Below are positions 22,575-31,609 of a stretch of 64,000 nucleotides of DNA, piece by piece. The position numbers and the translations under genes are program-made. The notes under the pieces are model-generated. The model did not search any database and was not told the DNA's origin. It saw nothing but the letters and a program-made list of their open reading frames with translations. The number at the start of each line of letters is the position of its first letter. Positions within the stretch are counted from its first letter, which is position 1. The DNA is from Deinococcus sp. YIM 134068 (lineage in GTDB: Bacteria > Deinococcota > Deinococci > Deinococcales > Deinococcaceae). Where the stretch lies: NCBI RefSeq assembly GCF_036543075.1, contig NZ_JAZHPF010000006.1, positions 62,001-126,000 of the forward strand. Direction: 5' to 3'.

Positions 22575-23036
22575 TCATGCTGCTTTGGCGTCCAGTCCCT
22601 TGGCCGCGCCCACTCTGGGCTTCGACTTTCTTCCCGAACGGCGTAAACCTCGTGCTGCCTTGCCCTGGGTCGCCGTGGCTTCGCGGCGGGCCTTGGCCAG
22701 CTCGGCGAAACTCGCGTCTCCCTTTTGCAACTCGTCCAGCGATGTGGAGACCTCCGCGTGGGGACTCGGGTCGAGTACACACGCCCGGGTCCGGCGTTCC
22801 CACCGCTCGTACGCCGAGGTCACCTCGATCAGCTCGTCTCGCCGGACGGCGCCGCCGACTTTGGCGAGCAGCGATTCGCGCAGGAACACCGCCTCGAACA
22901 CCGCCTTGGCGTACGCCTCGTCATAGGCTGCGAGGAACCGTTTTGCCGCCTCGTCCGACAGCTCCGCTACCACCTCGCTCAGACGCCGCACCGACTTGCC
23001 TTCCAACTCCAGATCCCGCTTGCTGTCCGTCTCCAT
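22575..23036 (-). CDS. hypothetical protein with basic C-terminal tail, first gene of the superoperon
   Basis: A 153-aa protein. Residues 1-105 are helical and charged (RLSEVVAELSDEAAKRFLAAY), and the last 40 residues are very basic (RGLRRSGRKSKPRVGAAKG), so DNA binding is likely. ATG 23036 has no ribosome binding site but TAGGGT lies exactly 6 nt upstream, so it looks leaderless. It is the first gene after the largest gene-free gap and probably heads the transcription unit that includes ssb. Confidence 0.75.
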   Translation of the reverse strand: METDSKRDLELEGKSVRRLSEVVAELSDEAAKRFLAAYDEAYAKAVFEAVFLRESLLAKVGGAVRRDELIEVTSAYERWERRTRACVLDPSPHAEVSTSLDELQKGDASFAELAKARREATATQGKAARGLRRSGRKSKPRVGAAKGLDAKAA

Positions 23037-23042
23037 ACACTG

Positions 23043-23048
23043 ACCCTA
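23043..23048 (-). promoter_or_regulatory. -10 box TAGGGT of leaderless operon promoter
   Basis: TAGGGT (minus strand) 6 nt before ATG 23036. No clear -35 element. It probably drives the first part of the 23-to-1 kb superoperon. Confidence 0.5.
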
Positions 23049-23539
23049 AAACGGCGCAGGTTCCCCCGACCGTTTCCGCTGGCTGTGCGAGAACTCTCAA
23101 CCACACCTGCGGGTGCGGCGGCGGTCCGGGAACAGCCCTAGAGTATGAGGAGCGTGAGAGATTGCGGTTTATAATTTAAATCAGTTGGCGAAGTGATTTG
23201 GAAAGGAGCGGAAAAGCGGGTTGGGCTTGCGCTGGAACGGCGAGAAGCGGCCAGGATCTGAGGTTTAGGATTGGCGCTCAAATGTAAAACTCGCATGGGA
23301 TGAGGGCTGGTCACCGGGTACTCCGGTTGGCTTCAGAAATGAGAAGGGCATGAGCAATTGACCGCAGCCACTCTCTGCCGCCAAAGCGGGGCATTTTCCT
23401 TGGTACAGGTCCAGGAGAGGGCTGCACATCGGCTGGTCTCAAATGCGGCGTCTCGATGAAAACAGGTGCCTCCAAGAGTTGCCTTTTTTGCTGTCCCAGG
23501 GGACGTGGGTTGAACATACCGGGGCGCAGAATGGTGACA
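23049..23539. other. longest gene-free stretch, with an AT-rich tract
   Basis: About 490 bases without a supportable gene. It includes the most AT-rich tract noticed here (around 23168-23186, TTTATAATTTAAAT). No iterons, tRNA or insertion-sequence ends were seen. It separates the superoperon promoter from the end of the secretion operon. A replication or transfer origin is possible but unsupported by repeats. Confidence 0.4.
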
Positions 23540-23573
23540 GAGAAACGCCGCCTGATCGGGGAGATCGGCGGCG
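23540..23573 (-). terminator. probable terminator of the secretion operon
   Basis: CGCCGCC...GGCGGCG with an inner GATC/GATC pair, followed by TTTCTCT on the minus strand, 19 nt after the ATPase stop. Confidence 0.6.
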
Positions 23574-23591
23574 GTTGTGGGAGGGGCGGGC

Positions 23592-24512
23592 TCAGGCGGC
23601 TTGCATCATTCGTCCCTGGATCTCATCGCCTCGCAACCAGGCGTCCACTGCACCCGGCACGTCGTCGATCACGCGGTACACACCCTTCGAAAGCACCTCG
23701 ATAATCAGGCTGAAGATGGGTGTGCTGACCACCTGCTTGTTGGCGTCGAGTCCCCACAGTGGCCGGTAGGTCAGGTTCGTGAAGGCCTGAGCGGTGTTGC
23801 GGGCGTGCAGGGTGGCGTCGAACAACACACCTTTGTTGGCGTACTCCACCACCAGTGGCACGTCGTCGCGCGGACCGATTTCGTCGGTCAGCAGCTCGCG
23901 CGGGCTGTTGTTCTGCAAGGCGTAGGCGATCATCGCCCGCTGTCTGGAGGGGTCCCCAACGGAGACCCGTTTTGCCACGCCCACACAGGCATGCGGGATC
24001 ACACCAGGCCCCAGAAGTTCGTCGCTGGTGTCGGCTACGGACAACCGCTTGCCCTGAACCTCCGTGCGGATGCGCATGCAGTCCCGGAGCGTGGCCGTCT
24101 TCCCCGAGAAGGGTTCGCCCACAATCGCGATGCCCTGCGCCGCCTCGATCTCTTTTCGCAATGGTTCCAACATGCCCATCAGGTAGCGGCCAACCCGGAT
24201 GGAAATGGACGTGTACTGCCCGGCGGCGTTCGTCGCCGCGCTGTACCGGTGCAGGGTGCCCGGGATGCCCTGGCGACCGTCCGCACGAGGTCGGCCCACC
24301 CGGTTCAACACGCGCATCAAGTCGGACTCCGTGACCACCCGTGGGAAGGTCACGCTGAGGTCGTCCATCAGCGCGGCGAAGTGCTGCCCAACGTCGAGGG
24401 CGATGTCGTCGACCTGGTGCATCCGGCCTGCCAGATACACCTGAAGTTCCTCCGGCAACGAGTCGAGCACCATCTGGTATTCCTCGGGCCTCGTCAGGTC
24501 CACCACCGTCAT
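23592..24512 (-). CDS. SpoIIIAA/Ycf45-like P-loop ATPase in VirB11 position
   Basis: A 306-aa ATPase: Walker A GEPFSGKT at 132-139, VADTSDELLGPGVIPH at about 159-174, and Walker B LLTDE at 207-211. The string DTSDE...PH...G.AKR, then NNSP, then DEIG is the hallmark of the SpoIIIAA/Ycf45 branch of secretion ATPases rather than classical VirB11. ATG 24512 overlaps the stop of the lytic transglycosylase gene (ATGA). It is the last gene of the type IV secretion operon and presumably powers the cytoplasmic face of the machine. The assignment to the machine comes from context. Confidence 0.82.
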   Translation of the reverse strand: MTVVDLTRPEEYQMVLDSLPEELQVYLAGRMHQVDDIALDVGQHFAALMDDLSVTFPRVVTESDLMRVLNRVGRPRADGRQGIPGTLHRYSAATNAAGQYTSISIRVGRYLMGMLEPLRKEIEAAQGIAIVGEPFSGKTATLRDCMRIRTEVQGKRLSVADTSDELLGPGVIPHACVGVAKRVSVGDPSRQRAMIAYALQNNSPRELLTDEIGPRDDVPLVVEYANKGVLFDATLHARNTAQAFTNLTYRPLWGLDANKQVVSTPIFSLIIEVLSKGVYRVIDDVPGAVDAWLRGDEIQGRMMQAA

Positions 24513-25021
24513 CCGTTCACCCCCTGGAACCGGACCGGAGCCCGCTTCAAAGCCCGGTACGTTGCGAGCACTTTTGCCACGTAGTTCCGGGTCTCCGAGA
24601 TGTTGGGTACCCCCCCCGCCGCCATGACGTTGCCTGGGCCAGCGTTGTAGGCTGCCAGCGCGAGAGGCCAGTCCTTGAAGGTGTCCCACTGTTGGCGCAA
24701 ATACTTCGCCGCCCCGTACAGGTTCTGCCGGGGGTCGAGCGGGTCGGTCACGCCCAGATCGCGCGCCGTTCCGGGCATCAGTTGGCCCAGGCCGAGCGCC
24801 CCTTTGGGGCTGACGGCGCGCGGGCAGAACCGGCTTTCCACCCAGATCAGACTCACCAGCAGATCGGGGTCCAGACCAAAACGTCCGGCGTGATACACCG
24901 CCCAGCCGTGGAGGTTCTGGGGAATCACGCCGCACGCCTGGGCTGAACCGGAAAGGGCGCTGATCACGCCTCCGATCAGCGCCCACTTGCGGGTGAAGTC
25001 GGCGAGAAATTTGACTGTCAT
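24509..25021 (-). CDS. lytic transglycosylase (VirB1-like)
   Basis: A 170-aa secreted SLT-fold enzyme. A signal peptide ends near residue 28 (ALSGSAQA). The catalytic Glu is in LIWVESRF at about residue 53, followed by the family motifs GALGLGQLMPGTA and AAYNAGPGNV. It cleaves peptidoglycan glycan strands so that the secretion channel can cross the wall. The stop overlaps the next gene's start. Its family motifs make it certain, yet an overlapping frame stays open across its whole length (see the neighbouring membrane protein). Confidence 0.92.
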   Translation of the reverse strand: MTVKFLADFTRKWALIGGVISALSGSAQACGVIPQNLHGWAVYHAGRFGLDPDLLVSLIWVESRFCPRAVSPKGALGLGQLMPGTARDLGVTDPLDPRQNLYGAAKYLRQQWDTFKDWPLALAAYNAGPGNVMAAGGVPNISETRNYVAKVLATYRALKRAPVRFQGVNG

Positions 25022-25346
25022 GTTGTGCCGCTCCACGCATCGCGGCCGCAGCGCCCGCCTGCCCCGCGCCTGGGCGGATCGTCGCCTCTGCGCTGCCCGC
25101 CACGGCCTCAAGGTGCGTCTCGGCCCTGGACGTGCCGCCCGCCGTCTGCCCCCGCCCTACGCGGACAGGGGCAGGCGGGCGCACCGCCACCAGGATGCGC
25201 TGGAGGATGCTGACGATCAGGCCCACACCCACCGTGACCAGGCCGATCAGGTAGCCCAGGGCCCCGCCCGCGTAGGCGGCCATGAGCGCCAGGACCACGC
25301 AGGCGAGTAAGAACAGATCTGCCGGGTAAAACCACCGTTGTTTCAC
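25022..25346 (-). CDS. small membrane protein of the secretion operon (3' end unresolved)
   Basis: GTG 25346, with AGGTGATT upstream, opens a protein with two transmembrane segments (about residues 8-27, LFLLACVVLALMAAYAGG, and 30-50) and an Ala/Arg-rich tail. The frame has no stop: it continues through the transglycosylase gene and joins the ATPase frame in phase. The coding look fades at the transglycosylase start, so a lost stop or an indel is likely. Its size and place resemble small T4SS inner-membrane subunits. Confidence 0.5.
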
Positions 25347-25442
25347 TGCAATCACCTCGCCCTGCACCGTATGTGGGGAGTGGTTCTGCCCGGGAACCGG
25401 TCCAGCAAAAAGCGGCCCGGAGGCCGCCCCGCTTCCTGCTGC

Positions 25443-25979
25443 TCATGGCCGTTTCAGGCGATTGGAAAACCACTTCAGGAGGTCGACCTGTGGATTGGCC
25501 TGCGCGTTCGCCCCCACCCACTTCACCAGGGACGCCACGATCTTCGGGTCGCGCACCAGGTCCACCTGCACGCTGTCTCCCGGAAGTGGAATCTGGGTGA
25601 GGTTGCGGCCCACCAGGGCAAAGGTTTCGTCGATCACCACGAACGGCACGCTGTTCGCCGCATTGGTGACTTTGGGAGCGTAGAGCTGGGTGGTCTTGGT
25701 GTCCCACCCGGCAAAGGCCACCTGCACCACGCGTTCGTTCCTGCTGCCCTGCTGGACGGCCTCTGGGGTGGTGATGATCACCGTCGTCACGTCGCGTGTG
25801 GCGACCTGACGGTAGGCCGTGGTGACTTCAGGATTCTGCATGGTCGGCGCGTAGATCAGCAGCGAGTTTTGCGCCCTCGCGATAAGGCTGATAGCCACGT
25901 TCAGCGTGACCTGCGGCGAGGCCTGTGCGCCTGCCGTCGTCCCCACCGCAAGCGCCAAAACACAATACAGCTTCTTCAT
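25443..25979 (-). CDS. exported phospholipase-D-like protein lacking HKD motif
   Basis: A 178-aa protein with a signal peptide (MKKLYCVLALAVGTTAGAQA). The rest follows the PLD half-domain pattern: helix ISLIARAQNSLLIYAPTM, a central strand VTTVIITTPEA, and VPFVVIDETFALVGRNL, where the catalytic HxKxxxxD would be. His and Lys are missing, so it is probably non-catalytic. ATG 25979 overlaps the virD4-like stop. A relative with the same loss is at 38965-39498. Perhaps a structural periplasmic or surface component. Confidence 0.72.
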   Translation of the reverse strand: MKKLYCVLALAVGTTAGAQASPQVTLNVAISLIARAQNSLLIYAPTMQNPEVTTAYRQVATRDVTTVIITTPEAVQQGSRNERVVQVAFAGWDTKTTQLYAPKVTNAANSVPFVVIDETFALVGRNLTQIPLPGDSVQVDLVRDPKIVASLVKWVGANAQANPQVDLLKWFSNRLKRP

Positions 25980-28939
25980 TCCTCTCCCCTCATACGGTTG
26001 GCCGTGAAGATCGCCATGACGTCTGGCACGGCCTCCGCGTTTGAACTGGACTCAGGCGTGGGCTCGGCTGCGCCTGCCTGCCCTGAGGGTAGTTCGGTTG
26101 AGGTTCGCTCCAGTTCCGGCAAGGGCAGGAAGATCGGGGGCTGGTTGCCCGCTGTGGACGGTGATGTTCCCGACTTCTTGCGGGGTGCGCTGACCGGTTT
26201 CGGGGCGGGGGCAGGTGCCGCCTCCATCTCGGCGACCTCCGCGATTTCGGCAGTCTCCTGGGCCTTCAGCACGGCGTGCTCCTCGAGCAGGGTCGGTGCC
26301 CTTTTAGACTCCTTCCTGGGGGTCTTTGCCCGCCCTGTCTTCGCGGGCTTCGGGCGCGGTTCAGGGTCGGCGGGAGGCTGGTTCGCGGCAGCCTCCTGCC
26401 TGGCCTTGCCCCAGCCCTTGGCCTCGCCGTTGGGGTGCATCTCGGCGGCCTCGCGGGCGGCGTCTACGGCCGCTCTGAGCCTCGCGGGATCGTTCAGCGG
26501 GACGACCACCAGGTTCTTGGTCCCGAGGCGCTTGGTGGGCAGTTCTGGGACCACGCCGAGCAGCTCGCGCAGCACCGTGGAGGGCATCGCCAGCATCTCG
26601 TACTCGTAGTACGCGGTGACCTCCTGGCGCTGGTCTTCCGGCAGCGAGTCGCGGACCGGGTGGTGCTCGATGCTGGGCGCCCGCTGACGCATCCAGCGCA
26701 TGATCGGCCCCAGCACCTCGGCGTCCGCGAAGCGCTTCATCTTGGTCTCGCCGAGGAGCGCCTGTCCCGCGTCCGTGACGCGCAACTCCGTGCCCGCCGC
26801 ACCGCGGGCCAGCCACTTGCTCTGGTCCACCAGGAACGTGATCTGTTCGGCGGAGACTGGGGACTCAAAGGAGTCGCTGGAAACGTAGATTTTCGGGGGA
26901 GTGGTCGCCCTGACCAGACGCACCCGGGCACCCTGTTCCAGCGCGGTGTCCGCCCAGGCATGCAGCAGCGCCTCAGGCGTCTCCGGGGCATTCTCCTGCA
27001 CGGGTGCCCGCCCCTGCTGACGGAAGCTGGGATCGGCCAGAAGCTGGTCGGTCAGCACGCCGGGCGCGGCCTTCCCCATGACGTTCCGGTAGACCTTTGC
27101 TATGCGGTTCTCGACCGGGCGAGACCAGAACTGCCACCAGGGTGCGGATACCACAAACTGAGCGTCGTAACGCGGCAGTTTGATGCGGACCGGCGGGCAG
27201 CCCATCATCAACAGAACGCCCTCGTTCTTGGTGTACGTGGCGAATTCCTCTGGAGGCAAGAAGGCCTGCCGCTCGACGCGCTCCGAGGTGGTGCGCCGCC
27301 CCTTGAACGGCGTGGGGAGAACCTGGTCGTTGGCGGCACTTTCGCCCGTCACCACCTTGCTCGTGTTTCCCAGCAACTTCGACCAGTTGATGGCGTCCTG
27401 GCCGGTGATGCCGTAGGGGAGAAGGATGGTGTGGCCGATAACGTTCTCGGTCATCGCCGAGTAGTACAGGTCGCCATACACCAGGCGCCCCTGGCTGCTG
27501 TTCTGAACCCCGATGGTCATGCCGATGTTGCGCTCCCGGTTGGTGGCCGTCGAGCGCATCATGTTGCCCTGCCGACCGAAGCTGTTGAACTCATCGAAAA
27601 CTTTTTCGACGTGAATGGCCAGGGTCCCGCCCTGCCGCGCGGACTCCTGTAACGCGACCCGGTCCACCTGGCGATTGATCAACTTGATCAGCGTCTCCCC
27701 GGAGCCGTCCATCAGGTGTTCCTGCTCGATACCGACGTACAGGAGTGTCGGCCTTTTGAACACGTCCACCAGGTTCAGGTTGCGTCCCGGGCTGCTGGTT
27801 GTGGCCCGTTCCAAGACCGGGTTGAAGAAGATCTTCAGTTCCGAGATCAGTCCCCGCAACATGTCCGCGTTGGCGGCTGGCGAGCGGTCGAAGATCCCCT
27901 TCATGGCCTCCTTGATCTCGGGATTGTTCGCGCTTTCGCGCTGATACCACTGCTCGAGTTCGGTCTTGGTGGACTGGGCGATGCGCAGCACCTCGCGGAA
28001 GGTGCGTTTGGACTGCACGGGATGGTTGGCGACGGCCAGCATGATCGAGGCCAGTGTGTGCCGCTCCACGCTCTTGTAGTGCTCGCCAACCTCCTTCTGA
28101 TACTCGGGGGGGGTGATGATGCTCTCGGCCACCTCCAGGGCCGTCTTCATGTCCGTCACGCTGGCGAGCAGCGGCATGTGCAGCGTGTCCTCGGAAAACG
28201 GGGTGAAGAGCTGCACCTGTCGCCCGAGCCGGTGCCAGAACGCGATCATGTTGTAGAAGCCCTTGCGGTTGGGGTACTTCAGGTCGAACAGGATCACGCT
28301 GTTGCCCTGGATGGCGTCCATCATGAGCTGCGGAATGAAGAGGCCGGAAGTTTTCCCGCCGCCGACGCCGGAGATGATGATGGTGTTGGTGCAGCGGTCC
28401 TCGACCGGGGGCATCATCATTTCGAGCTTTTTCAGGTCAAACCGGTCCGCGCCCGCTGGCCGCATAAAGTAGCCGAGGTACCCGCTCTGCTTGTTCTCCG
28501 GTCGCTCCTTGTCTCCCCTGACGTAGAGCTTGATCTTGTCGTCCGTCTCCAGCGCCCAACGTTGCTGGCCGGGCATCTTCACGTGCTTGTTGCCACCTCC
28601 TGCGCGGTGGATCAGGGCAGCTCCCGCCAGCGGCACGAAGCTCAGGGCGAACGGCAGGTAGGGAAAGGCGGCTGACAGCGCCTTGTTGGCCCCAGGTGCA
28701 CAGCGCCCGTCTCCCAGGCAGTAGGTGAACACCATCAGCGGGCTTTCCTGAGAGTACACGCGCCCCCAGCCCAGGCCGATCAGCTCTTTTCCCAGACCGA
28801 CCATGAGCTTGATCAGCTCGCCCACACCATACGCAAGGCCGCCCAGGAACGCGGCGAGGCACAGGGTCATGCCCAGGACCGCCCACGGCGACCTCGACTT
28901 CACGAGGAGGTTCTCGATGTTGTTGCGTTTCTGTAGCAT
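25976..28939 (-). CDS. VirD4/TraG-type coupling protein ATPase
   Basis: A 987-aa type IV coupling protein. It has N-terminal transmembrane segments (about 18-48 and 92-112), Walker A GVGGGKTS at 191-198, Walker B VILFDLKYP soon after, and a second acidic motif (EKVFDEFNSFG). It brings DNA or protein substrates to the secretion channel. The C-terminal 250 residues (a helical domain, then a Pro/Ala/Lys-rich tail) exceed the usual length of about 600-700 and may carry substrate contacts. ATG 28939 has AAGGAA upstream. Confidence 0.92.
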   Translation of the reverse strand: MLQKRNNIENLLVKSRSPWAVLGMTLCLAAFLGGLAYGVGELIKLMVGLGKELIGLGWGRVYSQESPLMVFTYCLGDGRCAPGANKALSAAFPYLPFALSFVPLAGAALIHRAGGGNKHVKMPGQQRWALETDDKIKLYVRGDKERPENKQSGYLGYFMRPAGADRFDLKKLEMMMPPVEDRCTNTIIISGVGGGKTSGLFIPQLMMDAIQGNSVILFDLKYPNRKGFYNMIAFWHRLGRQVQLFTPFSEDTLHMPLLASVTDMKTALEVAESIITPPEYQKEVGEHYKSVERHTLASIMLAVANHPVQSKRTFREVLRIAQSTKTELEQWYQRESANNPEIKEAMKGIFDRSPAANADMLRGLISELKIFFNPVLERATTSSPGRNLNLVDVFKRPTLLYVGIEQEHLMDGSGETLIKLINRQVDRVALQESARQGGTLAIHVEKVFDEFNSFGRQGNMMRSTATNRERNIGMTIGVQNSSQGRLVYGDLYYSAMTENVIGHTILLPYGITGQDAINWSKLLGNTSKVVTGESAANDQVLPTPFKGRRTTSERVERQAFLPPEEFATYTKNEGVLLMMGCPPVRIKLPRYDAQFVVSAPWWQFWSRPVENRIAKVYRNVMGKAAPGVLTDQLLADPSFRQQGRAPVQENAPETPEALLHAWADTALEQGARVRLVRATTPPKIYVSSDSFESPVSAEQITFLVDQSKWLARGAAGTELRVTDAGQALLGETKMKRFADAEVLGPIMRWMRQRAPSIEHHPVRDSLPEDQRQEVTAYYEYEMLAMPSTVLRELLGVVPELPTKRLGTKNLVVVPLNDPARLRAAVDAAREAAEMHPNGEAKGWGKARQEAAANQPPADPEPRPKPAKTGRAKTPRKESKRAPTLLEEHAVLKAQETAEIAEVAEMEAAPAPAPKPVSAPRKKSGTSPSTAGNQPPIFLPLPELERTSTELPSGQAGAAEPTPESSSNAEAVPDVMAIFTANRMRGEE

Positions 28940-29015
28940 CGTCCGTTCCTTGAGTGAGTGCAGGCGGGCGGTCAGATGACGGCCCGCCTGGAAGGGGTTG
29001 CTGCTGGTTGTGAGG

Positions 29016-30632
29016 TCAGTTCTTCTGGCTGGTCCGGCCGCTCTTGGCGCCCACGTCGGCGGCCGTACCACGCGCGTTGCCAGGGTTGCCGCTGTTCCCG
29101 GTGTACGGCTGCTGGGGCCCGGTCTGGGTGCCGTTGTTCGGGTTCATCCGCGAGGCAGCGTTCGAGTACGTCTCACGGCTGGACTGCCCAGGGGCGTCCC
29201 GGACCGTCCGGTTCATCTCGTTTCCGAGCCGAGCGGTGCGGTACGAGTCCGTGGCGTTCTTGCCCATGTGGCTCATGCCTCCCGCCGTGGCGTTCGCGCC
29301 CCCCCCCAGTGCCCGGCCGCTGGTGGTCGCCAGGTTCCCGGCGGGTCCGGACATGCTCCGCATGGCGCCCCCCCCCATCCGGGCCAACATTCCGGCACCT
29401 GCTGCCTGAATGCCGTTCACGGTCGTGTCAATACCCGTGCTGAGTGCGCTCGCCAGGAAGCCTGGGACGCGCCGGAGCTGGGCGGCCGCGATGCCCTGAG
29501 CCACCACCATGGCGACGACGAACAGGATGAATCCCCGGACCATGCTCCAGAACGACTGCAACCCGGCGTTGATCTGGAGGAAAAAGGCCTTGATTCCAGA
29601 GCAGGCGTAGTCACCGCCGAGCCACTTGGGAACGCCCAACTCGTTTCCCTGCCCGGTGGTGCCTGACATGCACTTCACCATCTCCTCCCGGTACTGGTAG
29701 GCCAGGGCATTGAGGTCGGTGGTCCTGCTCTTGATCTGGTTGGTGAGCACCTGCTGGGGGTACTGCACCGCGATCTTGGCGGACAGGACCATGACGAAGG
29801 GCGTCACGGCGGCGGTCAGCCACGCCCCGATCACCAGCATGAGGATGTACTTGAGCATCCGGCCGTCGCCGATGCCCCACGCCACCACGCCAAACGGCAG
29901 CAGCAGACTGCCGAGGATCAGGCTGAAGCCGCTTCCTAGAATGATCGAGGTGAAGAGGGCGAAAAATCCGAGGATCAGCACGTAGCCCAGTTGCACGATC
30001 CAACTCGCGCGGTCCAGCGGTGAGATCTGCCGGGCCTGCTGCTCGGCCGTGACCAGGGCCTGCACGGTCGTGTCGTCGAGCGGATTGTTCGGGTTCTTCC
30101 ACTGCGCCGTCGTGATGACCTCCGCGATCCCTGACGCTGCGCCAGCCGCCATCAGGTACTCGTGGGCCGCGTTCGCCATGTCCGCTGTGCCTACCTCGAC
30201 GGCATCCTTGATCAATGGACTGGCGAGCCTGGAGGCCGTGGTGTAGAGCGCCGACCACCCGGCGGTGGAACTGTCGATGACGGCCCAGACCGGCCCGTTG
30301 CCATCTCGGGTGGCGTCCATGACAGCCAGCACGGCGAGAATCTTGAACATGGTCAGGGTGGCCACTCCCCAGTTGTTGCGGAAGATGCCCTTGAAAAAAA
30401 TGACGTACAGGCCCATGCCGCCAGCGATGTACATGCCGTACAGGGCGAGCGACTGGATCAGCCGCTGATCACCGATGTCCTTGGCCAGGGTGTCCATCCA
30501 GACCCGGGGATTTTGCACGTAGTCGGACAGGTTGACCTCGAAGAGCCCCGGCGCCGTGGTGGCCCCGGCGTTGCCCAACAGGGTCAGCGCAAGAATGCCC
30601 AGCATGAACGCGAAGCGGAATGATCCCTGCAT
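29016..30632 (-). CDS. VirB6/TrbL-like polytopic membrane protein
   Basis: A 538-aa protein. A signal-like first segment (AFMLGILALTLLGNAGA) is followed by several transmembrane helices (about 62-85, 215-270, 280-300, 355-380). The last 120 residues are a Gly/Asn/Ser-rich tail. This is the layout of VirB6/TrbL inner-membrane channel subunits. The start overlaps the virB5-like stop by one base (TGATG). Placement between VirB5- and VirD4-like genes supports it. Confidence 0.82.
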   Translation of the reverse strand: MQGSFRFAFMLGILALTLLGNAGATTAPGLFEVNLSDYVQNPRVWMDTLAKDIGDQRLIQSLALYGMYIAGGMGLYVIFFKGIFRNNWGVATLTMFKILAVLAVMDATRDGNGPVWAVIDSSTAGWSALYTTASRLASPLIKDAVEVGTADMANAAHEYLMAAGAASGIAEVITTAQWKNPNNPLDDTTVQALVTAEQQARQISPLDRASWIVQLGYVLILGFFALFTSIILGSGFSLILGSLLLPFGVVAWGIGDGRMLKYILMLVIGAWLTAAVTPFVMVLSAKIAVQYPQQVLTNQIKSRTTDLNALAYQYREEMVKCMSGTTGQGNELGVPKWLGGDYACSGIKAFFLQINAGLQSFWSMVRGFILFVVAMVVAQGIAAAQLRRVPGFLASALSTGIDTTVNGIQAAGAGMLARMGGGAMRSMSGPAGNLATTSGRALGGGANATAGGMSHMGKNATDSYRTARLGNEMNRTVRDAPGQSSRETYSNAASRMNPNNGTQTGPQQPYTGNSGNPGNARGTAADVGAKSGRTSQKN

Positions 30633-31579
30633 CAGTTCCCCCGGAGCAACTGGGCGGTGTTCTCGGTGTTGGTCTCCGGTGCCGCCGTGATCTCCACAAT
30701 GGTGCTGCCCGTCGCACGGACCGATCTGGCCGTCTCGTCGGCGCGCGCCTGTGAGCGGGCCACCTGCTCTTCCACAATCTGTTGACGCGCGAGCGCCTCA
30801 CTCTTCTTCCGGGCAATCAGGTCGCTCACCACGGCCCCCATCGTCTGGTTGGTGATGTCCAGGCTGCGGGAGAGCTGCGCGAACTGCGCGGCCAGCGCCG
30901 CGTCGCTCATGGCCCGGTTGTTCATGTCTTCGAGGACGATCTGCCCCAGCACCTGCACGCCGTCCCGGGTCGAGTCGGTGCCGTTCAGGGCGTTCCCCAG
31001 TTCCAGGGCCTGGGTGGCGACATCCTTGGCCCGGTCCTGGAGCGTGTTCGCCGTGGTGACGGCCTCTTCGACGGTCTTGGCGCTGTCGGCCGTGTTCTGC
31101 AACTGCGACTTGGTCAGCTCGTCCGCCTGCACGTTCTGCACGGCGCTGTCGCGTTTCATCTGCTGGAGGGTGGGGTTGAAGGCGATGGCGGTGTCCACCT
31201 CGTTCGTGCCGGGCTTCAGGAACGCGGCCGAGGCGATATAGGCCTGTCCTTTGCTGATCTCCTCCTTGATCGCGTCGATCTGCTTTTGCAGGTCGTTGAG
31301 GAAGCCCTCCGGGTCGATGCCCGCTGTGTTGAAGCCCTGGTCGGCCAGCCGCTGGAGCATGACTGAGCCGATGTTCTTCAGGTTGTCCTCGCTGAAAATC
31401 CGGTCACTGATGTTTTTCAGGTCGGTCAGGGACTGGAGCCAGGCCTTGTTGCGCTGGTAGAAGTCGTAGGCACTCTGCGCCTGGCTGGGCAGCGGCACGC
31501 CGCCCACACTCCCTGCGGCCTGCGCGGGACCGCTGGACAGCAAGGCGGTGGCCGTGACGGTCAACAACGTTCTTTTCAT
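30632..31579 (-). CDS. VirB5/TrbJ-like periplasmic pilus-tip protein
   Basis: A 315-aa secreted protein. The signal peptide ends around residue 21 (SSGPAQAA). The mature chain is almost entirely helical, with long coiled-coil-like stretches (LNDLQKQIDAIKEEISKG; ARKKSEALARQQIVEEQVARS), as in VirB5/TrbJ proteins that cap the pilus and help adhesion. It lies directly before the VirB6-like gene and after VirB4. The family is inferred mainly from architecture and gene order. Confidence 0.78.
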   Translation of the reverse strand: MKRTLLTVTATALLSSGPAQAAGSVGGVPLPSQAQSAYDFYQRNKAWLQSLTDLKNISDRIFSEDNLKNIGSVMLQRLADQGFNTAGIDPEGFLNDLQKQIDAIKEEISKGQAYIASAAFLKPGTNEVDTAIAFNPTLQQMKRDSAVQNVQADELTKSQLQNTADSAKTVEEAVTTANTLQDRAKDVATQALELGNALNGTDSTRDGVQVLGQIVLEDMNNRAMSDAALAAQFAQLSRSLDITNQTMGAVVSDLIARKKSEALARQQIVEEQVARSQARADETARSVRATGSTIVEITAAPETNTENTAQLLRGN

Positions 31580-31609
31580 AGGTTCCTCCCGAAAGGCACT
31601 CTGGGTACG

